Shown piece after piece: positions 7,688 through 16,342 of a DNA stretch of 64,000 bases. How positions within the stretch are numbered: position 1 is the stretch's first letter; every line of letters begins with the position of its first letter. The DNA comes from Tabrizicola sp. (GTDB lineage: Bacteria > Pseudomonadota > Alphaproteobacteria > Rhodobacterales > Rhodobacteraceae), in the NCBI RefSeq assembly GCF_016792905.1, contig NZ_JAEULP010000016.1, positions 1-64,000 on the forward strand, read 5' to 3'. Made by a program: the position numbers and the translations under genes. The notes beneath the pieces are model-generated. The model did not search any database and was not told where the DNA came from. It saw nothing but the letters and a program-made list of their open reading frames with translations.

Positions 7688-10099
7688 TCAGCCGCGCATC
7701 GCCACGCCACTTGGGTCATGCGGCGAGGCGGCGATCACCTCGGCGGCGACCTCTTGCCCGACGATGTGCAGGCTGAGAGCCGTTCCCGGAGAGGAAACCG
7801 CGCGATCGACCATCGCCATCGCAAGGCTTTGCCCGACCGTATGGCCATAGCCGCCGGAGGTGACGAAGCCCACCAGCCTGCCGTCCTGCCAGACCGGTTC
7901 ATAGCCGGAGGCATCGGCATCTGTCGCGGCGACCTTGAGCGTCACCAGAACGCGGGCCGACGGATTGTCGCGTTCGGCCAGAGCGGCGGCGCGACCGGTG
8001 AAATCGCCCTTGTCCCAGTCGATGAAGCGATCCATCCCCGTCTCGCCCGGTGTATAGCCTTGCGTGAACTCGCGCGACCAGATGCCGAAGCTCTTCTCCA
8101 GCCGCAGCGACAGGACGGCGTTGAAGCCGATTTCGCGGAGGCCGAACTCCTGCCCTGCCGCCAGCAGCAGACGGCGCAGGGTCGCGTGTTCCAGTGCGCC
8201 GACGTTGATCTCGTAGCCCAGCTCGCCGGTGACCGACATGCGCGCGACCTTCGTGCGCAGCAGGCCGATGTCGAGCCGGGCCAGCCCCATGAACGGCAGG
8301 GCGGCGGCGGACACATCCTGATGCGTCAGCTTGCGCAGCACATCGCGCGACTTGGGGCCGACCAGGGCAAAGCCGCCCACGCTGTCGGAAATGTCGCGGA
8401 CCACGGCATCCGGCGCGGCGTGATCCTGAAACCAGCGCATGTGCCATTCGCGCAGGTAGTAGGAGCCCATGATCCACCAGGTCCCGTCGCCCCAGTTCAG
8501 GATCGACAGGTCGCCCTTGAGCTTGCCGTTCTGGCCCAGCATCGGCGCAAGGGCGGCGCGGCCGGGTTTCGGCAGCTTGCAGGCGAAGGTGCGGTCGAGC
8601 CAGGCCTTTGCGCCGGGGCCGGTGACTTCATAGCGCGAGAAGGCGGTGATATCGAGAAGGCCCACGCCGTCGCGGGCGGCCTTGGCCTCGGCGGCGATCA
8701 GGTCGAAGGCGTTCGACCGTTTCAGGGTTGGCACCTCCTCGAAGCCCTCGGGCGCGAAGTAGAGCGGTTGCTCCAGCCCCCAGCCCGCCCCCCAGCGGCA
8801 GCCTGCGGCGGTCATGCCGTCATAGGCGCCGGGGGTCTTCAGCACCCGACCGGCGGGCAGCTGTTCGTTCGGGTAGGACATCACGAAGCGGCGCGAGTAG
8901 AACTGGCCAGTGGTCTGGCGGATGAATTCGCGGCTGGCGGCGAAATCGCCGTAGCGGGCGATGTCCATGCCGTAGATGTCGGCCTCCGGCTCGCCGTGGA
9001 TCATCCATTCGGCCAGCGACTTGCCGACGCCGCCGCCTTGCAGGAACCCGGCCATCACCCCGCAGGCGACCCAGTAGTTGCGCAGCCCGCGCACCGGGCC
9101 GACCAGCGGGTTGCCGTCGGGCGAAAAGGTGAAGGCGCCGTTCACCCAGCGCTTGACCCCGGCGGTGTTCAGGCAGGGAAAGCGCTGGAAGCCAAGACCC
9201 ATCTCATGCTCGATGCGGCCAAGGTCCTCCTGGATCAGCTCGATGCCGAAGTCCCAGGGCGCGCCATCCATGTTCCAGTGCTTGAAATCGCGTTCATAGA
9301 TGCCAAGCAGCAGGCCCTTCTGTTCTTGCCTTGTGTAGGTGAAGCCTTCAAGATCGACGATCAGCGGGATTTCCCGGTCCATCGCGGCGAGTTCCGGGAT
9401 GGTTTCGGTGACGAGGTAGTGGTGTTCCATCGGCGTCACCGGCAGGTCTATGCCTGCCATCCGCCCCACCTGCTTGGCCCAGAGCCCGCCCGCGTTCACC
9501 ACATGCTCGGCGGTGATCAGGCCCTTGTCGGTGATGACTTCCCACATCCCGTCGGCGCGCTGGCGCAGGCTTTCGACCCGGGTGTGTTCCAGGATGTCGG
9601 CCCCGCGCATCTTGGCGGCGCGCGCATAGGCATGAACCACGGCGGAAGGGTCGATATGGCCTTCGCGGTCGCTCCACATGCCGCCGATGATGCCTTCGGT
9701 GGAGATGATCGGGCAGCGGGCCTTGATCTCGTCGGGCCCGATCAGTTCCACATCGTCGATGCCAAGCGACTGGAAGGTGCGGTAGGCCGATTGCAGCCAT
9801 TCCCAGCGGGCGGGCGCGCAGGCGACGGAGATGCCGCCCGTCATGTGCATTCCGATGTTGATACCGGATTCGGCGCCGACCTCGGTCAGAAGGTCGATGG
9901 TGTAGGCCTGCAACGACGCGATGTTCGGATCGGCGTTCAGAGCGTGGAAACCGCCTGCGGCGTGCCAGCTTGATCCGGCGGTCAGCACGTCGCGTTCCAG
10001 GATCGCGACATCGGTCCAGCCGAATTTCGCCAGGTGATAGGCGATCGAAGCCCCGACCACGCCACCGCCGATGATGGCAACCCGATACTGATTCTTCAT
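7688..10099 (-). CDS. Dimethylglycine/sarcosine dehydrogenase-like FAD oxidoreductase with GcvT domain
   Basis: A protein of 803 residues. The N-terminal half is a DAO-type FAD domain (VAIIGGGVVGASIAYHLA) and the C-terminal half a folate-binding GcvT/aminomethyltransferase domain. His46 in GSSWHAAGG matches the covalent FAD histidine of dimethylglycine and sarcosine dehydrogenases. The expected reaction is oxidative N-demethylation of an N-methyl amino acid with transfer of the one-carbon unit to tetrahydrofolate. I chose the ATG at 10099 (MKNQYR) because GAGGGAC lies just upstream; an earlier in-frame start would run through the operator at 10136. As the first gene before soxBDAG it would feed sarcosine to SoxBDAG if the substrate is dimethylglycine. 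The exact substrate is not settled. Confidence 0.85.
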   Translation of the reverse strand: MKNQYRVAIIGGGVVGASIAYHLAKFGWTDVAILERDVLTAGSSWHAAGGFHALNADPNIASLQAYTIDLLTEVGAESGINIGMHMTGGISVACAPARWEWLQSAYRTFQSLGIDDVELIGPDEIKARCPIISTEGIIGGMWSDREGHIDPSAVVHAYARAAKMRGADILEHTRVESLRQRADGMWEVITDKGLITAEHVVNAGGLWAKQVGRMAGIDLPVTPMEHHYLVTETIPELAAMDREIPLIVDLEGFTYTRQEQKGLLLGIYERDFKHWNMDGAPWDFGIELIQEDLGRIEHEMGLGFQRFPCLNTAGVKRWVNGAFTFSPDGNPLVGPVRGLRNYWVACGVMAGFLQGGGVGKSLAEWMIHGEPEADIYGMDIARYGDFAASREFIRQTTGQFYSRRFVMSYPNEQLPAGRVLKTPGAYDGMTAAGCRWGAGWGLEQPLYFAPEGFEEVPTLKRSNAFDLIAAEAKAARDGVGLLDITAFSRYEVTGPGAKAWLDRTFACKLPKPGRAALAPMLGQNGKLKGDLSILNWGDGTWWIMGSYYLREWHMRWFQDHAAPDAVVRDISDSVGGFALVGPKSRDVLRKLTHQDVSAAALPFMGLARLDIGLLRTKVARMSVTGELGYEINVGALEHATLRRLLLAAGQEFGLREIGFNAVLSLRLEKSFGIWSREFTQGYTPGETGMDRFIDWDKGDFTGRAAALAERDNPSARVLVTLKVAATDADASGYEPVWQDGRLVGFVTSGGYGHTVGQSLAMAMVDRAVSSPGTALSLHIVGQEVAAEVIAASPHDPSGVAMRG

Positions 10100-10135
10100 C
10101 GCGTCCCTCCGCTTTGCCGGAACGGTGTCACATAG

Positions 10136-10149
10136 GTACACTTATGTCC
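10136..10149. promoter_or_regulatory. Putative TetR operator upstream of the DMGDH-sox operon (site B)
   Basis: On the minus strand this reads GGACATAAGTGTAC, an imperfect palindrome 37 bases upstream of the flavoprotein start. The same element recurs at 11026, 16061 and 16283, each 37-56 bases before another gene of this cluster. Binding by the neighbouring TetR protein is inferred, not shown. Confidence 0.65.
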
Positions 10150-10179
10150 ATTGCTTTCTCGATTCGACGGCACAACATG

Positions 10180-10205
10180 AAAACGCCGCCCCGGGGGCGG
10201 CGTTT
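10180..10205. terminator. Rho-independent terminator after the TetR gene
   Basis: AAACGCCGCCCC and GGGGCGGCGTTT form 12-base arms around a single G at the centre. On the minus strand the right-hand side ends in TTTT. It lies 22 bases past the TetR stop and separates tetR transcription from the DMGDH-sox promoter. T-runs occur on both sides, so it could work in both directions. Confidence 0.8.
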
Positions 10206-10226
10206 CAGATGGCATTCGGCAGGGGG

Positions 10227-10970
10227 TCAGTCGCGGGCGCGGCGCAGCGGGCCAAGCACCTTGTCCTCGACCAGCTGCGTCAGTTCGCGGCATTGCGCTG
10301 CATCGGGCATGAGACCGGCGAAGATGTGCAGATAGGCCGGCCCATGCGAAAAGCGGACCGCCGGTTCCTCGAACTCTTCCAGCGTGTACTGGCCGATCTG
10401 GGTGAAATACAGGACGCGGGCGCGGATCAGCGCCTCTTCCTCGCCCAGGCCGTAGCGCAGGAACATCCGCCGCAAAGCATCCATCCGGATCTCGTCGGCC
10501 TGCAAGACCACCGATTTCACCGTGGCCGAGCGCCGTGCCCAGAGCCGCACCGCCATGTCGAGCGTCGGGTCGAACTGGCTGGAATCAACCCAGCATTCGA
10601 ACACGTTGGTTATCGCGCGGATCACGTCCGGCGCGGGTCGCATCGCCCGTTCGATGATCGGGCTGGTGTTCTTGCGCAGCCATTCGTCCAGCATCGCCTT
10701 GTGCAGCGCCTCGCGGCTTTCGAAATGCCAGTAGAAGCTGGATCGCGCCACGTCCAGTTGCCGGGCCATGATCTGCACCTTGACCCGGTCGATGCCGTCT
10801 TCGACCAGAGTGCGCAAGGCGAGGTCGAGCCAGTCCTGCCGCGTCAGCGGTTGGGCGCGGTCTTCGGGGGCCGCCTCGGGGCGGGAGTGGTCGGTTCCGT
10901 CCTGCACAGTGGCCCTGGCCTTTCGCCGCCGATGGTGCCCGAGATTAGGAAGTTCAGCGTCCTTGGGCAA
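10227..10970 (-). CDS. TetR family transcriptional regulator of the N-methylamine module
   Basis: Up to 247 residues. The helix-turn-helix (ALRTLVEDGIDRVKVQIMARQLDVARSS, ending in FYWHF) begins near residue 50 and is typical of TetR; the C-terminal two thirds is an alpha-helical ligand domain with no recognised specificity. The longest frame starts with TTG at 10970. A GTG at 10907 preceded by AGGG is an alternative that keeps the whole HTH. It lies between the importer operon and the oxidase operon, with its own terminator, and a copy of the repeated palindrome sits 56 bases upstream. That suggests autoregulation and control of both operons. The inducer may be an N-methylated amino acid. Confidence 0.9.
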   Translation of the reverse strand: MPKDAELPNLGHHRRRKARATVQDGTDHSRPEAAPEDRAQPLTRQDWLDLALRTLVEDGIDRVKVQIMARQLDVARSSFYWHFESREALHKAMLDEWLRKNTSPIIERAMRPAPDVIRAITNVFECWVDSSQFDPTLDMAVRLWARRSATVKSVVLQADEIRMDALRRMFLRYGLGEEEALIRARVLYFTQIGQYTLEEFEEPAVRFSHGPAYLHIFAGLMPDAAQCRELTQLVEDKVLGPLRRARD

Positions 10971-10992
10971 TGGCTGCCAAGCCTTTCATGTC

Positions 10993-11019
10993 GCGGCACC
11001 CGCAAGGACAGGGTGCCGC
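10993..11019. terminator. Hairpin between importer ATPase gene and tetR
   Basis: GCGGCACCC (10993-11001) pairs perfectly with GGGTGCCGC (11011-11019) across a 9-base loop. It lies just after the ATPase stop on the minus strand. No T-run follows, so termination may be weak or factor-assisted; it could also be a structured 5' leader of tetR. Confidence 0.5.
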
Positions 11020-11025
11020 ATTAAG

Positions 11026-11039
11026 GTTCACTTATGTAC
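11026..11039. promoter_or_regulatory. Putative TetR operator upstream of tetR (site C)
   Basis: On the minus strand this reads GTACATAAGTGAAC. It overlaps the last codons and stop of the ABC ATPase gene and lies 56 bases before the TTG start of the TetR gene. It differs from the consensus of the other sites at one base. Confidence 0.6.
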
Positions 11040-12638
11040 GGTCTTTTCGGCCATCACAGCCTCCAGCCAGCCGGGTTTCATCTGCGGAACCGAGACGAGC
11101 AGATTGCGGGTATAGGGGTGCATCGGTTCGGCAAAGACCTCGGCGGTCGGGCCGACGGCAACGGTCTGGCCCTGAAGCAGGACCAGCGTGCGGTGCGCGA
11201 TGCGGCGGACGATGCCGAGATCGTGGGTGATGAACAGGTAGGACAGGCCGAGTTCATCCTGCAACCGGACCAGAAGCCGCAGGATGTCGTCGGCGATCAG
11301 CTGGTCGAGCGCCGAGGTGGGTTCGTCGCAGATCAGGATGTCCGGCTCTGCGGCCAGGGCGCGGGCGATCGCCACGCGCTGCTTCTGGCCACCCGACAGC
11401 TGCGGCGGCTGGCGGTCGGCAAAGGCGGCGGGCAGGCCGACCAGCGCCAGCAGCTCCTCGACGCGGCTGCGCAGTCCGGCCCCCTTCAGCCCAAGACGCA
11501 GCGCCGCCGGTCGCCCGACGATCTTGCCGATGCTTTGCCGCGGGTTCAGCGACATGTCCGGCAACTGGTGGATCAACTGGATTCGCCGCAGTTCCTCGGC
11601 ACTGCGGGACCGATATCCTTCGGGCAGCGGCCGACCGTCCAGCGCGACCCGCCCGGCCACCGGCGGCAGGAGCCCGGTCAGCACCTTCGCCAGCGTCGAC
11701 TTGCCCGAACCGGATTCCCCCACCACGGCAAAGGTCTCGCCCCGGTGCAGGTCCAGCGTGACGCCCTGCAACACGCGGGTGCGGCCATAGGCGGCCTCTA
11801 CCTTCTGCACCCGCAGGACCGGGGGGCCGGGATCGGCAGGCAGGGGCCGCATCATCGGCTGGCTGTGGTCGCGCTCGGCGACCAGCGCGGCGGTATAGCA
11901 TTCGCGGGGGGCGGTGAGGATCTGGGCGCATGTGCCCAGTTCGACCATCTTGCCGCCGCGCAGCACCATGATCCGGTCGGCCAGTTGCGAGACCACGGCA
12001 AGATCGTGGCTGATGTAGAGCGCGGCGCTATGCTCCTCGGCGATGATCTTCTTGATCAGCGCCAGCACCTCAAGCTGGGTCGTCACGTCCAGCGCCGTCG
12101 TCGGTTCGTCGAAGACGAGGATGTCGGGGCGACCGATCACCGCCATCGCCGCCATCGCGCGCTGCAACTGGCCGCCTGACACTTCGTGCGGGTACTTGCG
12201 CGCCAGGGCCTGCGGATCGGGCAGGCCAAGCCGGCCTAGCAGCGCCACCGCGCGGGCCTGCGCCTCGGCCTTGGTCATCTGGCGGTGCCGCAGCGGGCTT
12301 TCGCAGATCTGGTCGACCAGCCGCATGGCCGGGTTGAACGAGGCGGCGGCGCTTTGCGCGACATAGGCGATCCGGACGCCGCGGTAGCCCTGCCGCCCCG
12401 TCACGCCGATGCGGCGCAGATCGGTGGCGTCGATGCGGATCTCGCCGCCGGTGATCCGGCACCCCGCCCGGGCATAGCCCATCGCGGCCAGCGCGATGGT
12501 GGACTTGCCCGCGCCGCTTTCGCCGATGAGGCCCAACACTTCGCCCCGCCGCAGGGTGAGCGACACATCGTCGACCAGCACATGCTCCTGCGCCTCGATG
12601 CGCAGGTTGCGGATTTCCAGGATCGGGTCTTGGGCCAT
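11028..12638 (-). CDS. Peptide/opine-type ABC transporter, fused double ATP-binding protein
   Basis: A protein of 536 residues carrying two complete ABC ATPase domains, equivalent to OppD and OppF joined. The Walker A motifs are GESGAGKST in the first half and GESGSGKST in the second. Signature motifs are SGGQLQRAMAA and SGGQKQRVAIA, and Walker B motifs include ILVFDEPTTALD and ILICDEPTSALD. It powers import through the two permeases encoded just upstream. I chose the ATG at 12638 with GGAG upstream rather than the GTG two codons earlier. The final codons overlap the operator at 11026. Confidence 0.93.
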   Translation of the reverse strand: MAQDPILEIRNLRIEAQEHVLVDDVSLTLRRGEVLGLIGESGAGKSTIALAAMGYARAGCRITGGEIRIDATDLRRIGVTGRQGYRGVRIAYVAQSAAASFNPAMRLVDQICESPLRHRQMTKAEAQARAVALLGRLGLPDPQALARKYPHEVSGGQLQRAMAAMAVIGRPDILVFDEPTTALDVTTQLEVLALIKKIIAEEHSAALYISHDLAVVSQLADRIMVLRGGKMVELGTCAQILTAPRECYTAALVAERDHSQPMMRPLPADPGPPVLRVQKVEAAYGRTRVLQGVTLDLHRGETFAVVGESGSGKSTLAKVLTGLLPPVAGRVALDGRPLPEGYRSRSAEELRRIQLIHQLPDMSLNPRQSIGKIVGRPAALRLGLKGAGLRSRVEELLALVGLPAAFADRQPPQLSGGQKQRVAIARALAAEPDILICDEPTSALDQLIADDILRLLVRLQDELGLSYLFITHDLGIVRRIAHRTLVLLQGQTVAVGPTAEVFAEPMHPYTRNLLVSVPQMKPGWLEAVMAEKTVHK

Positions 12639-12640
12639 GA

Positions 12641-13468
12641 TCACAACTCCGCCGAGGCGCCCGAAGGACGGACGTTGCGGCTGAGCAGCCAGTCGACGAT
12701 CAGGTTCACCGCCACAGTGACGATGGCGATGGCCAGCGCCGGCCAGATCGGGGCGAGGATGCCGAAGCTGATCGCCTGACCGTTCTCGCGCACCATGCCG
12801 CCCCAGTCGGCCTGCGGCGGCTGCACGCCAAGGCCCAGGAACGACAGGCTGGCGACGTAGAGAAAGTTGAAGCAGAACCGCAGCCCGAATTCCGAGATCA
12901 GCGGCGGCAGGGCGTTTGGCAGGATTTCGTGCGCCATGATCCAGGGCAGCGATTCCCCGCGCAGACGCGCGACGTCGACGAAATCGCGGGTGGCGACGTC
13001 CACCGCCACGGCCCGGGCCACCAGGTAGACACGCGTGGAATCGAGAAGCGCGATGGTCAGGATCAGCGTCGGGATCGACGACCCCAGAGCGGTCAGCACG
13101 ATCAGCGCCATGATCAGCACCGGCACCGACAGGAACATGTCGATGACGCGCGAGAGAAAGGCGTCGACCCTTGGCCCGGCGACGGCAGCGAAGATGCCCA
13201 GCGAGACGCCAATGGCGAAGGAGAGAAGCGTCGTTACGAGCGCCAGCCCGATGGTGGTGCGCGCGCCCGAGATCACGCGGGATAGGATGTCGCGGCCGAT
13301 GTTGTCGGTGCCCAGCCAGAATTCGGCGGACGGGCCGGACCAGGTGCGACCGACGGTGGTTTCCGGGTCATAGGGCACGATCCACGGCCCGATGAGCGCA
13401 AAGCCGATGAAAAGCGCCAGCACGATGATGCCGAAGATCGCGGTCGGCGGAATCCGGAGCCGGGTCAT
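12641..13468 (-). CDS. ABC transporter permease, DppC/OppC type
   Basis: An integral membrane protein of 275 residues with an N-terminal transmembrane helix (FGIIVLALFIGFALIGPWIV), several further helices and the family loop GTDNIGRDILSRVISGAR. The coupling-helix region that contacts the ATPase is near VDVARLRGESLPWIMAHEILPNAL. It forms the translocation channel with the DppB-type partner, from which it is separated by one base. Its stop overlaps the ATPase start region. Confidence 0.93.
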   Translation of the reverse strand: MTRLRIPPTAIFGIIVLALFIGFALIGPWIVPYDPETTVGRTWSGPSAEFWLGTDNIGRDILSRVISGARTTIGLALVTTLLSFAIGVSLGIFAAVAGPRVDAFLSRVIDMFLSVPVLIMALIVLTALGSSIPTLILTIALLDSTRVYLVARAVAVDVATRDFVDVARLRGESLPWIMAHEILPNALPPLISEFGLRFCFNFLYVASLSFLGLGVQPPQADWGGMVRENGQAISFGILAPIWPALAIAIVTVAVNLIVDWLLSRNVRPSGASAEL

Positions 13469-13469
13469 C

Positions 13470-14426
13470 TCATCTCCCCCTGTTCGGACTGCGCAGGCGC
13501 GGGTTCACCAGGACGGCCAGGATGTCGGAGACAAGGTTCAGCCCGATGAAGGCGATGCCGAAGATCAGCCCGCAGGCCTGAACGACCGGAATGTCGCGCT
13601 TGGCCACCGCGTCGACCATGTACTGCCCAAGGCCCGGATAGACGAAGACCACCTCGATCACCACGATGCCGACAACCAGATAGGCCAGGTTCATCGCCAC
13701 CACGGCGATGATCGGGGCCGCCGCGTTGGGCAGGGCGTGGCGGGTGATGACCGCACCGCGCGGGACGCCCTTGAGGAAGGCCATCTCGATATAGGGCTGC
13801 GACATGACCGACAGGATCGAGGTCCGCGTCATCCGCATCATGTGCGCGGTGACAAGGCAGGCCAGCGCCACGATGGGCAGCACCATTGCGTGCAGCGATT
13901 CCCAGAACCCCATTTCGGGGAAGATGGTGGACAGGTTCGGGAACCACCCGAGCTTGACCGAGAACACCAGGATCAGGAGGTAGGCCGTGAAGAACTCGGG
14001 GAAGGAGATCGCGGCCAGCGCGCCGATGGCAAGGACACGGTCCAGGGCCGTGCCTTCGTGCGCGGCGGAAAGGATGCCAAGCCCGATCGCCAGCGGCACC
14101 GAGACCAGCGCCGTCAGCCCCGCCAGGCGCAGCGTGCTGACCAGGCGGGGCCAGATCGTCTCGGCGATGGGGGTCTGGGTGGTCAGCGACTGGCCAAGAT
14201 CGCCGTGCAACAGATCCCACAGCCATTTGCCGTAGCGCAGAACCAGCGGGTCATCGAGCCCCAGCTGCTCGCGGAACCGGGCCAGGGTTTCCGGCGTGGC
14301 GCCGCGACCGAGGATTTCGGTCGCGGCGTCACCGGGCAGAAGGTTGGTGGCCACGAAGACCAGCACCGTCACGCTGATGAGCGTCACCAGGCCAAGCGCC
14401 AGGCGAATTGCGATGTAACGGCCCAT
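13470..14426 (-). CDS. ABC transporter permease, DppB/OppB type
   Basis: A protein of 318 residues from MGRYIAIRLALGLV, the usual N-terminus of DppB-type permeases, so I preferred this ATG to the upstream in-frame start at 14471. It has about six transmembrane helices, the characteristic large periplasmic loop after helix 1 (LGRGATPETLARFREQLGLD), and the binding-protein-dependent transport loop near the C-terminus. It follows the solute-binding gene by 19 bases and pairs with the downstream DppC-type permease. Confidence 0.93.
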   Translation of the reverse strand: MGRYIAIRLALGLVTLISVTVLVFVATNLLPGDAATEILGRGATPETLARFREQLGLDDPLVLRYGKWLWDLLHGDLGQSLTTQTPIAETIWPRLVSTLRLAGLTALVSVPLAIGLGILSAAHEGTALDRVLAIGALAAISFPEFFTAYLLILVFSVKLGWFPNLSTIFPEMGFWESLHAMVLPIVALACLVTAHMMRMTRTSILSVMSQPYIEMAFLKGVPRGAVITRHALPNAAAPIIAVVAMNLAYLVVGIVVIEVVFVYPGLGQYMVDAVAKRDIPVVQACGLIFGIAFIGLNLVSDILAVLVNPRLRSPNRGR

Positions 14427-14445
14427 CTGTCGCGGCCCCTTTTCG

Positions 14446-16017
14446 TCAGGCGAACCAGGCCTTTTCCGCAACCCGAAGGTCGCACATGCCGAAGCGCGGG
14501 TGCTTGTCGACGCCCATCACCGTGGTGGCATAGCCATCCAGCGTGTCGTTGATGGCAAAGACGATGTGCCCGGCCTCGTCCGACACCAGTTGCTGACAGG
14601 TGGCATACATTTCCTTGCGTTTCGCCTGGTCAAGTTCGACCCGCGCCTCGGCCAGAAGCTTGTCGAAGGTTTCGTTCTTCCAGTTGCTGTCGTTCATCGG
14701 CGAGGCGGTCGAATAGCTGACGGTCAGGCTTTCGTCCGCTGTCATCCGCGCGCCCCAGATCACCGCGCAGAACGGATCGACGCGCCAGACGTTCGACCAG
14801 TAGCCGTCGGCGGGCACCTTGTTCAGCTCCAGCTTGATCCCGGCGGGTTCCAGCGACTGCTGGAAGATCTGCGCGCAGTCGGGCGATGTCACCCAGGCAC
14901 CCTCCGAGACGGTCAGGCGGAATTCGCTGCCGGTCAGCCCGGCCTCTTTCAGGTGGAAGGCGGCCTTGTCGGGGTCATAGGCGCGCTGCGGCAGGTCGGC
15001 GTTGAAGAACGGGTTCGACGGGGCGACGGTGTGGTCGTTGCCGATCGTCGCATAGCCGTTCAGCACGTTGTCGATGATCTTCTGCCGGTCGATGCCGTAT
15101 TTCAGCGCCAGAACGGCGTTCTTGTTGGTGTAGGGGTCGTCCGAAACGCGGGCGCAGAACACATAGCGCAGGCCCGTGCCCTCGCCGCGCACGATGTGCA
15201 GGTTCGGCGCCTGCATCAGGAAGTCGACCGTGCGCGGGTCCAGCCGGTTGGCGCCGTCGATCTGGCCCGATTGCAGCGCCGAGGTCCGCGCCACGGCATC
15301 GGCGATGTAGCGGATTTCCACGGTGTCAAAGTTGCCGCGCCCGGGTTTCCAATAGTCGCCCCGGTTCTTGAACACGGCACGGACGCCCGGCTCGAAGCTT
15401 TCCACGACATAGGCGCCGGTCCCGATCGGGTTCGCCCAGTCGGTATGGCCGTCCGGCACGACGAGAAGGTGATAGTCGCCCAGCAGCGCCACGAAGTCGG
15501 CATTGCCCTGCGACAGCGTGATCTCGATCTGGGTGTCGGTGATCTTCTTGATGTCGGTGATCGGTTCCAGGTTGCCCTTCAGCTGAGAGACGGTTTCGCC
15601 CCGGTGCAGGTTGATCGAATAGATCACGTCCTGCGCGTCCAGCGTCTTGCCGTTCGAGAAGGTGACACCCTGGCGGATGTTGAAGGTCCAGACCTTCGCT
15701 CCCGGCGCGACCTCCCAGCTTTCGATCAGCTCAGGCTGCGGCTGGCCGGCGCCGTCGAATTCGATCAGGCCGTTCATCACCGCGTAGCAGAGGCTGATCG
15801 GCACTTCGTCCGAGAGCGTCATCGGGTTGAAGCTGTCGGTCGAGGTGCCGCCCTCCATGCCTAGGCGCAGCGTGCCGCCCTTCTTCGCCTCTTGCGCGTG
15901 CGCCGCGCGGGGCAACCAAAGGCCACCCGCCGTTACCAGCGCGCCAGCCGCCGCTGTTCCAAGGAACCCGCGGCGGGAAAGCAGTCCTGCCGACGTCCAC
16001 CCGTTTCCGTCACGCAT
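14446..16017 (-). CDS. ABC transporter solute-binding protein, family 5 (peptide/nickel/opine type), Tat-exported
   Basis: A protein of 523 residues. A twin-arginine signal (LSRRGFLGTAAAGALV) ends near AHAQE, so it is folded before export to the periplasm. The mature protein shows the SBP_bac_5 pattern: GGTLRLG at the start, IESWEVAPGAKVWTFNIRQGVTFSNGKTLDAQDVIYS, and a C-terminal substrate lobe. It is the first gene of the importer operon and starts 44 bases downstream of a copy of the shared palindrome. By context the cargo may be an N-methylated amino acid or small peptide-like amine; the sequence does not identify it. Confidence 0.92.
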   Translation of the reverse strand: MRDGNGWTSAGLLSRRGFLGTAAAGALVTAGGLWLPRAAHAQEAKKGGTLRLGMEGGTSTDSFNPMTLSDEVPISLCYAVMNGLIEFDGAGQPQPELIESWEVAPGAKVWTFNIRQGVTFSNGKTLDAQDVIYSINLHRGETVSQLKGNLEPITDIKKITDTQIEITLSQGNADFVALLGDYHLLVVPDGHTDWANPIGTGAYVVESFEPGVRAVFKNRGDYWKPGRGNFDTVEIRYIADAVARTSALQSGQIDGANRLDPRTVDFLMQAPNLHIVRGEGTGLRYVFCARVSDDPYTNKNAVLALKYGIDRQKIIDNVLNGYATIGNDHTVAPSNPFFNADLPQRAYDPDKAAFHLKEAGLTGSEFRLTVSEGAWVTSPDCAQIFQQSLEPAGIKLELNKVPADGYWSNVWRVDPFCAVIWGARMTADESLTVSYSTASPMNDSNWKNETFDKLLAEARVELDQAKRKEMYATCQQLVSDEAGHIVFAINDTLDGYATTVMGVDKHPRFGMCDLRVAEKAWFA

Positions 16018-16060
16018 CCGTCATCTCCCTCTGTCGCCGTTGCGCCTGTCGAAGTTTTCA

Positions 16061-16074
16061 GTACATAACTGTAC
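16061..16074. promoter_or_regulatory. Putative TetR operator upstream of the importer operon (site A)
   Basis: GTACATAACTGTAC has perfect five-base arms (GTACA/TGTAC) and is the most symmetrical copy of the shared element. It ends 44 bases before the solute-binding protein start, which also has an AGGGAG ribosome-binding site. Confidence 0.68.
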
Positions 16075-16282
16075 TTTTCACGATCTGCCAAGGCCCTTCT
16101 GAGCCTCATGCTGTCGAAGGGGCGGCCAGCGTCCACAGTTCTCTTGTAGATCATTGAAGTATCGTTATGATTTTCCAGATTCCGATTCTTCTTCGGGGGC
16201 TGCGGCCCGATGCCCTGACGCCAATCATCGCCTTTTGGATTTGGCAATCATCGCCCATGCTCCACTATTGCGAATCATGGAA

Positions 16283-16296
16283 GTACACTTGTGCGC
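16283..16296. promoter_or_regulatory. Putative TetR operator upstream of the LysR gene (site D)
   Basis: On the minus strand this reads GCGCACAAGTGTAC, the weakest copy: one arm is degenerate. It lies 47 bases before the LysR start chosen here, a spacing close to those of the other copies. Confidence 0.45.
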
Positions 16297-16342
16297 CATC
16301 CTTGGCTTGACGAGGTGCAGTCCTCAGCCATATCCGAAAGTC

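Larger units (their letters stand above)
16018..16342. other. Divergent intergenic region between importer operon and LysR gene
   Basis: This 325-base stretch holds no convincing gene. It carries two copies of the shared palindrome, one for each divergent transcript (16061-16074 and 16283-16296). The middle is relatively AT-rich compared with its surroundings, as expected for promoters. An in-frame extension of the LysR gene back to 16154 exists but lacks the family's N-terminal pattern. Confidence 0.7.
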
